Position numbers and translations under genes: made by a program
NCBI GenBank assembly: GCA_016929095.1
Contig: JAFGJM010000061.1
Span: 1-34,721, forward strand
Direction of reading: 5' to 3'
DNA: 34,721 nt
Origin: Anaerolineales bacterium
Lineage (GTDB): Bacteria; Chloroflexota; Anaerolineae; Anaerolineales; UBA4823
Part shown: positions 15,584-23,710 of the stretch, piece by piece
Layout: every line of letters begins with the position of its first letter
Numbering within the stretch: position 1 is the stretch's first letter
Notes under the pieces: model-generated
Database searches by the model: none
Told to the model about the DNA's origin: nothing
Seen by the model: the letters and a program-made list of their open reading frames with translations, nothing else

Positions 15584-16039
15584 TTATTCCTCCACCAACC
15601 CCTTAAGCTTCACCAGCATCTTGTCAACCGTAGCGGCTGACCCGCCTTCAAGAAATACACCGATGAGTTTGCCAATCACGCCCCAAGGAAGCTCGACGAT
15701 TTCCATAAAGGTAAACCGGCTACCCGATGAAGTGGGTTCCAAAGACCAGCTTTGCTCGTAGGTTTTTAAACTGGCACCCGAAACCATCCGTAAGCCTATC
15801 TTTTCATTCTCTTTCCACTCCGCGATCTTAAAGTACATCATCATGAGAGGTCCACTAGCTTTTTCTTCGATGTATATTGGGGTGCCAACACCCTCACGTT
15901 GATCACCGGTGTACTCGAATTTTGTGAAGGTGAAGCACCATTGCATTATCTTCTCCGGTTCCACCAGGAAAGGCCATATTCTTTGGGGAGAAGCCACAAT
16001 ATCGATTGATTTTTGAACTTTCCTTTCTTCTCCTTTCAT
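15584..16039 (-). CDS. SRPBCC-fold protein (polyketide cyclase/CoxG-like)
   Basis: A 151-residue single SRPBCC domain: QKSIDIVASPQRIWPFLVEPEKIMQWC is the classic N-terminal strand, helix and WxFLVEPEKxxxW pattern, with alternating strands in the middle and a long C-terminal helix (AATVDKMLVKLKGLVEE). These proteins bind hydrophobic ligands in a deep cavity; the ligand cannot be inferred. The start is ATG at 16039 with AGG upstream. It sits alone between the two copies of a diverged direct repeat, so it may have moved or been duplicated with them. Confidence 0.82.
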   Translation of the reverse strand: MKGEERKVQKSIDIVASPQRIWPFLVEPEKIMQWCFTFTKFEYTGDQREGVGTPIYIEEKASGPLMMMYFKIAEWKENEKIGLRMVSGASLKTYEQSWSLEPTSSGSRFTFMEIVELPWGVIGKLIGVFLEGGSAATVDKMLVKLKGLVEE

Positions 16040-16217
16040 CTAAAAACCTAATCGTTATATCACTATAAAAAACGAGTCCGGTAATAATAACCACACACAA
16101 AGACTCACAATACCGATAATAATTCTTGAGATATTCTCGTCCGAGTATGAAGATTGCCTAATTCTCATTTCCCCACAAGACATTCATGAATTGCGATAAT
16201 ATTACCCCGGCACTGAA

Positions 16218-16280
16218 CTTATCATACAACGGGAATTGGTTTTATGCAATAGAAAAATGCTGTAAGCTATAGGCAATAAG
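16218..16280 (+). repeat. Diverged 63-bp direct repeat, copy B
   Basis: Partner of 15471-15533 at about 80% identity, 747 bases away in the same orientation. It contains ATACAACGG, TTGGTTTTATGCAATAG and GTAAGCTATA. The pair brackets the SRPBCC gene. Confidence 0.7.
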
Positions 16281-16325
16281 CTATAAGTTAAAAAACCTAA
16301 AGCTTACAGCCTACAGCTTATAGCT
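16279..16325. repeat. AGCTATAAG inverted repeat
   Basis: AGCTATAAG (16279-16287) and CTTATAGCT (16317-16325) are exact inverted copies. Between them are AAAGCTTACAGCCTACAG and a TTAAAAAACCTAA stretch. It overlaps the end of repeat copy B and abuts the VOC remnant. Confidence 0.6.
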
Positions 16326-16328
16326 ACC

Positions 16329-16403
16329 TCACCCCCTCGCTTGCACCAGATTGATCAAATTCCCACAGGTATCCTCGAACAACACCGACTCATTGCTCAC
16401 TTC
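16329..16403 (-). pseudogene. C-terminal remnant of a VOC (glyoxalase-fold) gene
   Basis: Read on the minus strand, the frame ending at TGA 16331-16329 gives ...SVLFEDTCGNLINLVQARG, the typical last strand of a vicinal-oxygen-chelate protein (FEDPDGNLIELVQ in many members). A stop in frame only about 24 codons upstream and the spacer that follows show that the rest of the gene is gone. The direct repeats next to it suggest that a deletion or insertion removed the body of the gene. Confidence 0.62.
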
Positions 16404-16442
16404 TCACCCCCTCCCTAATCACCTGATTACCCAATTCCCTGA

Positions 16443-18146
16443 TTACCTCATCTTATATATACGCACATACTCTACCCCATCGATGACCACGGTATGCACC
16501 GGCGTTCGCTGCGCCAGGGCTTCCAGCAGATAAGGATGTGTATTACGCTGCCATTGATTGATATACGTGATCACATAATCGGCGTTAAGATAATTGGCAA
16601 GCTCTTCTCCCTGCGCTTCATATGTCAAATCGAGAAATTCGGCTTTGAATCCATAGCTCTGACTGAACCAGCTAAACGCCGCCGGGTACCAGGCATGGAT
16701 GATTTTATTTTCGATGTCCGGAACATCTTTAAGATACAAGGCGGCTTCATTGAGCCCCTCGCCCCATCCGACGATCATCACCTTGGGCGCTTTTTGTATG
16801 CCTCCCAACAGCGGGTTGTAATAGGTGAGGTAATAGGGATAGGTTTGCAGCGCACTGACCGCCTGAAAGAAAACGACCAGCGCCAGCCCGATAACCGCCA
16901 GATGGATTTTTTTGATTCCCTTTATTCGCCCGCCAAGCCACAACAACGCGGCTGCCCACCCCGCGCCGGACATCATATTCAACGCCGGGTATGCCGGCAT
17001 ATAATAGCGATCGTATTTTTTCTCCCCTGTGCTCATGGCAAGGGTATAGACGGCAACGAACACCAGCAGCCACAACAGGTTACGCCGGGTATTTGCCGAA
17101 AACCCGGAAAGCACCTTCGTGCGCCAGGTGATCGCCAACAAAACCAGCCCAGCCAGGGCGAGAGGTGTAGCGCGCCACAGATAGGTGAGTGGATAATAAT
17201 AAAAGAAGCGCGAGACATCCCCCTCGCTGTGTTGGTAAGCGCCCATGAGCTGGGTGGTGCCGATCTCGCCTTCGGCAGCGCCCAGCGCAAAGCGCATACT
17301 GTCGGCTAAAACGGCGAAAGGTTCTTCCCACATAGCCGGCCACACAATGCCGATGGTGAGTAAAGCGACCAACCCCCATACCGCCAAAGGAACAACGGTC
17401 TCTTTGATCAACCCTTGCCAGCGCCAATCACGCGTTTTCCAATGCAGGCGGATAAATTCCAACAATGCCAGGCAGACAACCGCCGGAACGATAAATCCAC
17501 CCGGACTGAGGGATAGATAGCCCAATCCGCTGGCAATCCCCGAGACAACCAGGCTGAACCAGTGACGCGTTTGCAGAAAGTGCATGAACGCCAGGGCAGC
17601 CAGTATCATGAAACTGCCTAATAAGGCATTGGTATGCAGCACACGCGCCTGAGATATGGGCAGCGGATCGAAAGCCAAAAAGGCAAATCCCGCCAGCGCC
17701 GGAAGCAATCCCAGCAATGCGCGGGCATACAGAAAACAAATGACGCAAATAAGACTTGCGGTGATTGCCACCAGCGTGCGGGAAGCTGCCAATAATTTTA
17801 TCGGCTCGGGTCCGTGCGCCTCGATAACCTTGAAAAGCCAGGCATCACCGGTATTGGGTTTGTCATAATTTTCATACTCGGGGAATTCTAGCTTATACGC
17901 CCATGCTCCCAGCCACATGGTGGTCACGCCGGGGTGACCGGTTTGGTATGTATTGGGATAATTTTGGCGTAATAATGCGCTATAAAAATTGGCCGATCGC
18001 TTTTCCCAGGTAGGTTCGTCGGGCGTCACAAACAGATCCAGCCCGGGAAGACGGGGGATTAAAAAAACGAGAAATAGCAAACCAGCCAATAATAATTGTG
18101 TCAGAATCGAATAATATTTTTGATGAAGCACGGTTGTTTTATCCAT
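16443..18146 (-). CDS. GT39-like membrane glycosyltransferase
   Basis: A 567-residue multi-pass membrane protein of the ArnT/PMT (GT-C, family 39) type, which transfers a sugar from a polyprenyl-phosphate donor outside the membrane. After the first membrane helix, VTPDEPTWEKRS carries the Asp-Glu pair (43-44) expected in the first external loop, followed by GHPGVTTMWLGAW. About ten further hydrophobic segments follow, including LLWLLVFVAVYTLAMS, then a soluble C-terminal domain (from about 440) ending in EYVRIYKMR. The frame opens at TTG 18152, but ATG 18146 is preferred; neither has a good ribosome site. Acceptor unknown; cell-surface glycan or protein glycosylation is inferred. Confidence 0.82.
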   Translation of the reverse strand: MDKTTVLHQKYYSILTQLLLAGLLFLVFLIPRLPGLDLFVTPDEPTWEKRSANFYSALLRQNYPNTYQTGHPGVTTMWLGAWAYKLEFPEYENYDKPNTGDAWLFKVIEAHGPEPIKLLAASRTLVAITASLICVICFLYARALLGLLPALAGFAFLAFDPLPISQARVLHTNALLGSFMILAALAFMHFLQTRHWFSLVVSGIASGLGYLSLSPGGFIVPAVVCLALLEFIRLHWKTRDWRWQGLIKETVVPLAVWGLVALLTIGIVWPAMWEEPFAVLADSMRFALGAAEGEIGTTQLMGAYQHSEGDVSRFFYYYPLTYLWRATPLALAGLVLLAITWRTKVLSGFSANTRRNLLWLLVFVAVYTLAMSTGEKKYDRYYMPAYPALNMMSGAGWAAALLWLGGRIKGIKKIHLAVIGLALVVFFQAVSALQTYPYYLTYYNPLLGGIQKAPKVMIVGWGEGLNEAALYLKDVPDIENKIIHAWYPAAFSWFSQSYGFKAEFLDLTYEAQGEELANYLNADYVITYINQWQRNTHPYLLEALAQRTPVHTVVIDGVEYVRIYKMR

Positions 18147-18236
18147 AGACAATGCCAGTATTCAACGTAGTATTATTTTATCCTCTAATCGGGGGGTGGT
18201 GCAAGGTCGAGATAAAATACCTTGATAGCTTAATAC

Positions 18237-18265
18237 TTGACATCCACTATATGATAGAATAAACT
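18237..18265 (+). promoter_or_regulatory. Candidate promoter of the liv leader and operon
   Basis: A perfect -35 TTGACA (18237-18242), a 17-base spacer, then TAAACT (18260-18265), four of six matches to -10. Transcription would start near 18272, about 330 bases before livJ. Confidence 0.6.
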
Positions 18266-18376
18266 AATTACGTTGAATAAGACCAAAAGGAAGCTGATTT
18301 GATAATCTCAAAATCAGAGAGGTCGGTTCTAAAAATTTATGATTTCTTACCAACCCGGCATTCCGAGGTTTGGCTA

Positions 18377-18466
18377 ATGTGGATGTTAGGTATTCAGCCT
18401 ATACAATTATCGTTAAATTTCAATCGTTCACAGATTCCGGCAGTAAAGGAATCTGTGTTTTTTTAA
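18377..18466 (+). CDS. Candidate 29-residue leader peptide
   Basis: ATG 18377 has GAGG eight bases upstream. The peptide begins MWMLGIQPIQLSLNF, includes three Leu (all TTA) and three Ile codons, and its last codons run through the terminator hairpin to TAA at 18464-18466. A ribosome moving or stalling on it would change whether the terminator forms, as in amino-acid attenuators, and the operon downstream imports branched-chain amino acids. The codon content is suggestive rather than a true run of Leu or Ile codons, and the ribosome site lies in a possible hairpin. Confidence 0.3.
   Translation: MWMLGIQPIQLSLNFNRSQIPAVKESVFF
18429..18464 (+). terminator. Intrinsic terminator upstream of livJ
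   Basis: CACAGATTCC (18429-18438) and GGAATCTGTG (18448-18457) form a perfect 10-bp stem with a nine-base loop and seven T. No complete gene precedes it on this strand, so it terminates a leader or small RNA. Confidence 0.85.
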
Positions 18467-18495
18467 AATAATCTGTAAACCCAATTGGATAGTTC

Positions 18496-18515
18496 AGGAG
18501 GTGTCTATGAATTAA
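18496..18515 (+). other. Strong ribosome site before a two-codon ORF
   Basis: AGGAGG (18496-18501) stands five bases before ATG AAT TAA (18507-18515). The ribosome site is better than that of most genes here, yet the frame stops after two codons. It lies between the leader terminator and livJ. It could be a minimal upstream ORF that parks ribosomes, or the relic of a lost gene start. Confidence 0.4.
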
Positions 18516-18600
18516 CGTCTGAAATGATGTAACAATGTCAACCACAACACTTCATGTTATTGGGATTAATTTTTCAGCTTTTTGACGAGGAGATGACATA

Positions 18601-19782
18601 ATGGGTAAGACCTTCAAGTTCACACTTATCAGCCTGATCATTATCATTGCCTTTCTCATGAGTTCATGTGGTCAAGCCACACCTCAAACGATTAAGATCG
18701 GGGTCAATGCCCCATTGACCGGAGACATCCCCAAAGTGGGTGAAGGCTCAAAATACGCAGCCGAGATGTGGCTGGAAGAAGTCAATGGAGCAGGCGGTTT
18801 AGAGATCGGAGGCAAGAAATATCAAGTCGAATTAGTGATCGAAGATAATGAATCCAAGGCTGAATCGGCTGTTGCTGCCAACACCAAAATGATCACGCAA
18901 GACGAAGTCCTGATCATCATCGGCCCACAAGCATCCAAGCAGGCTGTACCCGCCGGGCAAGTAGCTAACGACAACTCGACTCCAATGATCAGCCCCTGGT
19001 CGACCAATCCCAACACCACATTGGATCGACCCTGGGTTTTCCGAGCCTGCTTCCTGGATGACTTCCAGGGACCCGCTGTAGCCAATTTTGTGACCGATGA
19101 ATTTGGCTTTACCAAAGCCGCTGTGCTTTATGATATCGCCAGCGACTACCCCAAAGGCCTGGCAGAGTTCTTTAAGAGTGCCTGGGAAGGATTACATGGC
19201 GCCGGCTCTGTGGTAGCTTACGAAAGCTTTACCACCAAAGATACTGACTTCAGCGCCCAATTGACCAAGATCCGCGAATCTGGCGCCGAATTCCTGTTCA
19301 CGCCCCAATATTACAATGAAGTCGCGCTGATCGCCCAACAAGCGCATCAATTGGGGTTCGACAGCCCCATAATGGGTAGCGATAGCTGGGGCTCCGCAGA
19401 ATTAGTCCCGCTGTGCGGTGAAGACTGCTACGGGCAATTCTTTACTACCCACTATGCGGCAGCAGGTGCCACAGGCGCGACCAAAGCCTTCATCGATGCT
19501 TACACCGAGAAACATGGATACGTTCCCGATGATGTCGCTGCGCTTACCTGGGACGCCTTCAACCTGGCTAAACAAGCCATGCAAGATTGCGGAACGATTA
19601 CCGGTGATATTGCCGCTGACCGCACTTGCGTGAAGGATGCCCTTTCAAAGGTAACTGGTTTCGAAGGGATTACCGGCACGATGACATTCACACCCGGCAG
19701 CGGCGACCCCAGCAAATGCGCTGTTATTGTCAAGATCAACGACAAGGGAGAATTCACTTTCTACAAGCAGTCTTGTCCATAA
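18601..19782 (+). CDS. livJ: Branched-chain amino-acid ABC transporter, binding lipoprotein
   Basis: Periplasmic-binding-type receptor of the HAAT (Leu/Ile/Val) import family. The N-terminus is a lipoprotein signal (IIIIAFLMSSC, Cys23 lipidated), followed by TIKIGVNAPLTGDIPKVGEGSKYAAEMWLEE, the standard peripla_BP_6 opening, and DNESKAESAVAANTKMI. NNPNTTLDRPWVFR-like text and AALTWDAFNLAKQAM follow, as in LivJ and amide-binding relatives. Four later cysteines (LCGEDCYGQF, DCGTI, TCV) may form disulfides. 393 residues, normal. ATG with GAGGAG upstream. First gene of livJHMGF; the 128-base gap before livH may allow higher expression of the receptor. Ligand could be branched-chain amino acids, urea or aromatic compounds; exact specificity is unknown. 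Confidence 0.92.
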   Translation: MGKTFKFTLISLIIIIAFLMSSCGQATPQTIKIGVNAPLTGDIPKVGEGSKYAAEMWLEEVNGAGGLEIGGKKYQVELVIEDNESKAESAVAANTKMITQDEVLIIIGPQASKQAVPAGQVANDNSTPMISPWSTNPNTTLDRPWVFRACFLDDFQGPAVANFVTDEFGFTKAAVLYDIASDYPKGLAEFFKSAWEGLHGAGSVVAYESFTTKDTDFSAQLTKIRESGAEFLFTPQYYNEVALIAQQAHQLGFDSPIMGSDSWGSAELVPLCGEDCYGQFFTTHYAAAGATGATKAFIDAYTEKHGYVPDDVAALTWDAFNLAKQAMQDCGTITGDIAADRTCVKDALSKVTGFEGITGTMTFTPGSGDPSKCAVIVKINDKGEFTFYKQSCP

Positions 19783-19910
19783 TAATTTACTGAATATATG
19801 TTTGAGTAACATTTCAAACATCAGAAACTTAAATAAACACGGAGAACTAGCGGCGGGCAAGTGTGATTAACACTAAGCCCGCCCTCATTCTCCAACGAGG
19901 AGCACATACA

Positions 19911-20834
19911 ATGGATACTTTTTTGCAGAATGTGGTCAACGCTCTGCAGTGGGGGTCTTTTTATGCATTGATCGCACTCGGCTACTCGATGGTTTATGGC
20001 GTGCTGATGCTCTTCAATTTCGCCCACGGAGACATTTTCATGGTCGGGTCATACATCGGTTTTTTCATCGCCACCGGCTTGATTAGTCTATCCGCCTTGG
20101 GAATCATCAGCTTACCCGGATGGGCAATACTGGTATTGACCATCCTCTTAGCCATGTTATTAACTTCATTTGTAGGGGTATTGGTGGAACGCATCGGTTA
20201 CCGACCATTACGGGATGCACCGCGCGCTTCAGCCGCGATCACAGGTTTGATGATTGGTATTATTTTAGAAACCGGCAATCTGTACTTACTGGGCGCCTCC
20301 CGTCGAAAGTTTCCCGAGATTATCGAGACGAATATCTTCAAACTCGGTAATGTAAGTTTAACCAATACCAAGATTTTCATCGTGATCATTTCTTTACTAA
20401 TTATGATTGCATTGCACCAATTCATCCAACATACCAAATGGGGTATGGCCATCCGCGCCATGGCTTACGACTTCGTAGTAGTCCCTTTGATGGGCGTACC
20501 GGTCAATGCCATTGCCGCGCTGACCTTTGGACTCGGCTCAGCCTTGGCTGCTGCCGCAGGTGTCTTCTATGGCATGGCATACCCGGTGCTTGACCCGTAT
20601 ATGGGCATCGAATACGGATGGAAATCTTTTGTGGCAGCCATTTTGGGCGGTCGCGGCTCGGTGATTGGGACAGTAATTGCAGGATTTTTGATGGGCTTTT
20701 TGGATATCTTTGTTGCCACCTATTTTCCCTCAACCATGCGCAACCTGATCTCCTTCTCTATCATCCTGGTTATCCTTACATTCCGACCGCATGGCTTTTT
20801 TGGACGCGCATACAGCGCCCAACTGCGGCTTTAA
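19911..20834 (+). CDS. livH: Branched-chain amino-acid ABC transporter permease LivH
   Basis: Inner-membrane permease subunit of the HAAT importer. The frame opens at GTG 19863, but ATG 19911 is chosen: GAGGAG lies eight bases before it, and the product begins MDTFLQNVVNALQWGSFYALIALGYSMVYGVLMLFNFAHGD, the diagnostic LivH N-terminus (GxxYALxALGxxLxYGxxxxxNFAHG). About eight membrane helices follow. The cytoplasmic coupling region shows AIRAMAYDFVVVPLMGVPVNAIAALTFGLGSALAAAAG and the conserved GYGWKSFVAAILGGRGSVIGTVIAGFLMG pattern. 307 residues, usual size. It pairs with LivM and the LivG/LivF ATPases. Confidence 0.92.
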   Translation: MDTFLQNVVNALQWGSFYALIALGYSMVYGVLMLFNFAHGDIFMVGSYIGFFIATGLISLSALGIISLPGWAILVLTILLAMLLTSFVGVLVERIGYRPLRDAPRASAAITGLMIGIILETGNLYLLGASRRKFPEIIETNIFKLGNVSLTNTKIFIVIISLLIMIALHQFIQHTKWGMAIRAMAYDFVVVPLMGVPVNAIAALTFGLGSALAAAAGVFYGMAYPVLDPYMGIEYGWKSFVAAILGGRGSVIGTVIAGFLMGFLDIFVATYFPSTMRNLISFSIILVILTFRPHGFFGRAYSAQLRL

Positions 20835-20875
20835 ATTCCCCTTATTAGCGTCGTGCAATCGACCGAGGAAATACT

Positions 20876-22216
20876 ATGAAATCTACAATAGATAACTCAT
20901 CGCCAACGCCGCGCAAGGGAATCCGCCGTTACTGGTCTTCTTTTCGCCAGTTTTTCGCTCAGACTCCATTGCTCGGCTGGTTGTTTGGCTTGTTGCTCGC
21001 TTCAATTCTAGAAAATTTAATTGGCTATTCTCTGGCACGTACTATCGGACTAAGCAAACCCCCGGTGCTTTTCGGGGTAGATATCGCTTTAAAAACCCCT
21101 CATTTGTTACCATCCTCCCTGCTCTATGACCTGGTCATTTATATCATTCCCATTGTGTTGGTGGTACGTTTTCTAACGCCTCTGGCAAACCGTCTGGCAG
21201 CCGGGCTGCTACGCTCTCCGATGTGGCTATCAGCCCTGGTTCATATGGCGCTACTTTATGCAACACTGTATTTATGGACTAATGTAAACGACTATCGCGC
21301 ACTGGTATCCAAATTAATGATGGTATCTATCATCATTACTCTCAGCCTGAATGTAGTCAATGGCTATATGGGTGAATTCTCCTGCTCCCATCCAGGTTTC
21401 ATTGCCTTGGGTGCATATATCGCCTCACTTGTCACTGTGGGATTATTTGTTGGTGGTGACTTCGGGTTTATTTTACTTCCAAAATTTTTGGCGCCATTTG
21501 TATTCCCTGTCGCTTTGATCCTGGGTGGCGCAGTAGCTGCCTTAGGGGCGTTACTGGTAGCCTTTCCCTCCTTCCGCACCCGCGGCGATTACCTGGCGAT
21601 CATTTCTTTGGCGTTTATGTTTATTGTCAAAAGTTTATTTGAGAATCTTGAACCCCTGGGGGGAGCGCGAGGGTTTGGCAACCAACCCAATCTGGCAACT
21701 TTGCCGGTGGTCTTTATCTGGACGATGCTTAGCATCTGGATTATCAATAATTTTGTGCAATCAACCATGGGTAAAGCTCTCAACGCCGTACGCGATAATG
21801 AATTGGCAGCCGATGCCATGACGGTGGACACCCGTAAAACCAAGATGGTGACCTTTTTGTTTGCCGCCTTTTGGGCTGGTGTGGCAGGAGGCTTGTTTGC
21901 ACATGTCATCCGTTATGTAAATCCCGGCACTTTTGGATTACAAAAATTGGCTGAAGTATTGGCAATGGTTTATTTTGGTGGTTTGAATTCCGTGATCGGC
22001 TCTATCGTTGGCGCAGTTGGCTATAACCTGTTGAGTGAGATGCTCCGCCCGTTAGAACTGCTGAAATGGATCATCATCCCCTTGCTTTTGATCCTGGTGA
22101 TGATATTCCGCCCCACCGGATTGATCGCTTTCCGTGAATTCGACCTGCGAAAAATCTTGCAGCCCAAGGTATCCCCCAAAATAGAGGAGGTGGAAAATGT
22201 CCCTCCTGCAAGTTAA
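20876..22216 (+). CDS. livM: Branched-chain amino-acid ABC transporter permease LivM
   Basis: Second permease of the importer, 446 residues. The core carries ITLSLNVVNGYMGEFSCSHPGFIALGAYIASL (family: xLxLNxxxGxxGxxSxGHxxFxxxGAY), TRGDYLAIISLAF, and the coupling loop MGKALNAVRDNELAADAMTVDTRKTKMVTFLFAAFWAGVAGGL. The C-terminal MIFRPTGL is also typical. About 150 residues precede the core and include extra hydrophobic segments, longer than the shortest LivM proteins but comparable with E. coli LivM. Start ATG with GAGG at seven bases. The 3' end overlaps livG by 20 bases. Confidence 0.92.
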   Translation: MKSTIDNSSPTPRKGIRRYWSSFRQFFAQTPLLGWLFGLLLASILENLIGYSLARTIGLSKPPVLFGVDIALKTPHLLPSSLLYDLVIYIIPIVLVVRFLTPLANRLAAGLLRSPMWLSALVHMALLYATLYLWTNVNDYRALVSKLMMVSIIITLSLNVVNGYMGEFSCSHPGFIALGAYIASLVTVGLFVGGDFGFILLPKFLAPFVFPVALILGGAVAALGALLVAFPSFRTRGDYLAIISLAFMFIVKSLFENLEPLGGARGFGNQPNLATLPVVFIWTMLSIWIINNFVQSTMGKALNAVRDNELAADAMTVDTRKTKMVTFLFAAFWAGVAGGLFAHVIRYVNPGTFGLQKLAEVLAMVYFGGLNSVIGSIVGAVGYNLLSEMLRPLELLKWIIIPLLLILVMIFRPTGLIAFREFDLRKILQPKVSPKIEEVENVPPAS

Positions 22217-22967
22217 CCAAATGACCCACTACTTCGGCGGTTTGCGTGCGGTATATAACTACAACCTATCCATTAACCCCGGTGAAATTCACGGTTTGAT
22301 TGGCCCTAATGGCGCCGGAAAAACGACTATCTTCAATCTGATTACCGGCATTTATACACCCAGCGAGGGCGATATACTGCTGGATGGAAAATCGATTAAA
22401 GGCATGCGCCCTCATGTGATTGCTGCATCCGGCTTAGCCCGTACCTTCCAAAACTTAAGGTTATGGCGGCATATGACTGTGTTGGAACATGTAAAACTGG
22501 CTCGTTATTCTAAAATCACGTATGGCCTTTCCGGGGCTTTCTTCAATACTCCCAAACGCGTGAAAGAAGAAGACGATATCACCCAGAAATCCATGGAACT
22601 GTTAGATATCGCGGGCATCGCGCATCTGGCTGATACCGTTGTGACCAATTTACCTTATGGCGCGCAACGCCGGGTAGAACTCGCCCGCGCCATGGCTATC
22701 GAACCCAAAGTGCTTTTTCTGGATGAACCAACGGCAGGTATGAATCCGGAAGAAATGATTCAAATGATGGAAATCATCCGCCAGGTAAAGGAGCAGTTCA
22801 ATCTGGCAATTTTCCTGATCGAACACCGCATGCGTCTGGTGATGGAATTGAGTGACCGTGTCCAAACACTCGTTTTTGGCGAAGTGGTTGCCGAGGGTTT
22901 ACCCGAAGAAGTGCGCAACAACCCGCTTGTCATTGACGCCTATTTAGGCAAGGAGGTCGAGACCTGA
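22197..22967 (+). CDS. livG: Branched-chain amino-acid ABC transporter ATPase LivG
   Basis: Cytoplasmic ATPase subunit, 256 residues. Walker A is GPNGAGKTT (37-45), followed by GLARTFQNLRLWRHMTVLEHV, which contains the Q-loop and is characteristic of LivG. The signature helix reads LPYGAQRRVELARAMA, the degenerate form normal for LivG, and Walker B is VLFLDEPTAGMNPEE. The H-loop is LIEHRM. GAGGAGG precedes the ATG, which lies 20 bases inside livM. Forms the nucleotide-binding pair with LivF. Confidence 0.94.
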   Translation: MSLLQVNQMTHYFGGLRAVYNYNLSINPGEIHGLIGPNGAGKTTIFNLITGIYTPSEGDILLDGKSIKGMRPHVIAASGLARTFQNLRLWRHMTVLEHVKLARYSKITYGLSGAFFNTPKRVKEEDDITQKSMELLDIAGIAHLADTVVTNLPYGAQRRVELARAMAIEPKVLFLDEPTAGMNPEEMIQMMEIIRQVKEQFNLAIFLIEHRMRLVMELSDRVQTLVFGEVVAEGLPEEVRNNPLVIDAYLGKEVET

Positions 22968-23680
22968 TGTTGCTCTCTATCGAAAATCTACATGTATCCT
23001 ACGACCGCATCAGGGCATTGCATGGCGTTTCCTTTGAAGTTGACGAAGGAGAGATCGTATGCATCATTGGCGCCAATGGCGCAGGAAAAAGTACTACGCT
23101 GCGCGCAATTTCTCGCCTTATGCCTGTGCAGCCTGGTTCGAAGATGACCTTTATGGGGAAAGATTTAACCAACTTTCCGCCCGATAAAGTGGTCAGCCAG
23201 TTAGGCATTTCACATGTCCCTGAAGGGCGGCGCTTGTTTGGCAATCTCACCGTTATGGAAAACCTAGAGCTGGCGGCTTTTGCACGTAAGGACCGGGCAG
23301 AAGTCGAACATGATTACAAACGGGTCTTTAAAATCTTTCCTCGCCTCGAAGAGCGTATGAATCAGGCGTCTGAGACGCTCAGCGGCGGCGAGCAGCAAAT
23401 GCTGGCTGTGGGGCGCGCCCTGGTGAGCGCCCGTAAGATGATGCTCCTGGATGAGCCTTCCATGGGGTTAGCCCCGCTTTTAATGGGCAATGTCTTCGAA
23501 GCCCTGCGGGAAATCAATAAAGAAGGCACCACTATCTTATTGGTGGAGCAGAACGCCCGCATGGCATTGAAATTTGCCAGCCGCGGCTATGTCCTGGAAA
23601 ATGGCAGCATCGTCCTGTCGGGAAGTTCGGCAGATTTACTCGCCAACCCGGAGGTGAAGAAAGCCTATCTGGGCGGGTAG
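22967..23680 (+). CDS. livF: Branched-chain amino-acid ABC transporter ATPase LivF
   Basis: Second ATPase, 237 residues. Walker A is GANGAGKST, the LivF-type GISHVPEGRRLFGNLTVMENL follows, the signature is LSGGEQQMLAVGRALV, Walker B is MMLLDEPSMGLAP, and the H-loop is LVEQNA. The ATG shares one base with the livG stop (TGATG). The chain ends LANPEVKKAYLGG, as usual. Last gene of the operon; a large palindrome lies 31 bases beyond the stop. Confidence 0.94.
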   Translation: MLLSIENLHVSYDRIRALHGVSFEVDEGEIVCIIGANGAGKSTTLRAISRLMPVQPGSKMTFMGKDLTNFPPDKVVSQLGISHVPEGRRLFGNLTVMENLELAAFARKDRAEVEHDYKRVFKIFPRLEERMNQASETLSGGEQQMLAVGRALVSARKMMLLDEPSMGLAPLLMGNVFEALREINKEGTTILLVEQNARMALKFASRGYVLENGSIVLSGSSADLLANPEVKKAYLGG

Positions 23681-23710
23681 AGTTTACCTGATATTCAAGT
23701 GCATCTATAC

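Larger units (their letters stand above)
18272..18466 (+). promoter_or_regulatory. Structured leader ending in a terminator (attenuator or riboswitch candidate)
   Basis: The roughly 195-base leader can fold into three hairpins. GACC and GGTC enclose CTGATTT paired with AAATCAG. Next, CCAACC-CGG-CATT-CCG-AGGTTTGG forms a second stem. The third is the intrinsic terminator at 18429-18464. No known riboswitch consensus or T-box sequence is apparent. Because a terminator stands between promoter and operon, transcription into livJ should depend on readthrough, which could be controlled by a ligand, by translation of the small ORF at 18377, or by a protein. Alternatively the region is a free-standing small RNA, and livJ has its own promoter after 18466. 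Confidence 0.45.

Noticed and set aside
16494..17309. 271-codon plus-strand open frame opposite the glycosyltransferase
   Set aside because: It is antisense to a clear membrane protein, its product is rich in His, Gln, Arg and Pro like a shadow frame, and it has no family features.
18272..18466. T-box or known riboswitch before livJ
   Set aside because: I found no T-box sequence (such as AGGGTGGTACCGCG) and no conserved core of a riboswitch I know, so it is only called a structured leader.
19863..19911. Longer LivH starting at GTG 19863
   Set aside because: The extra 16 residues are unlike the family, and the internal ATG has a strong ribosome site.
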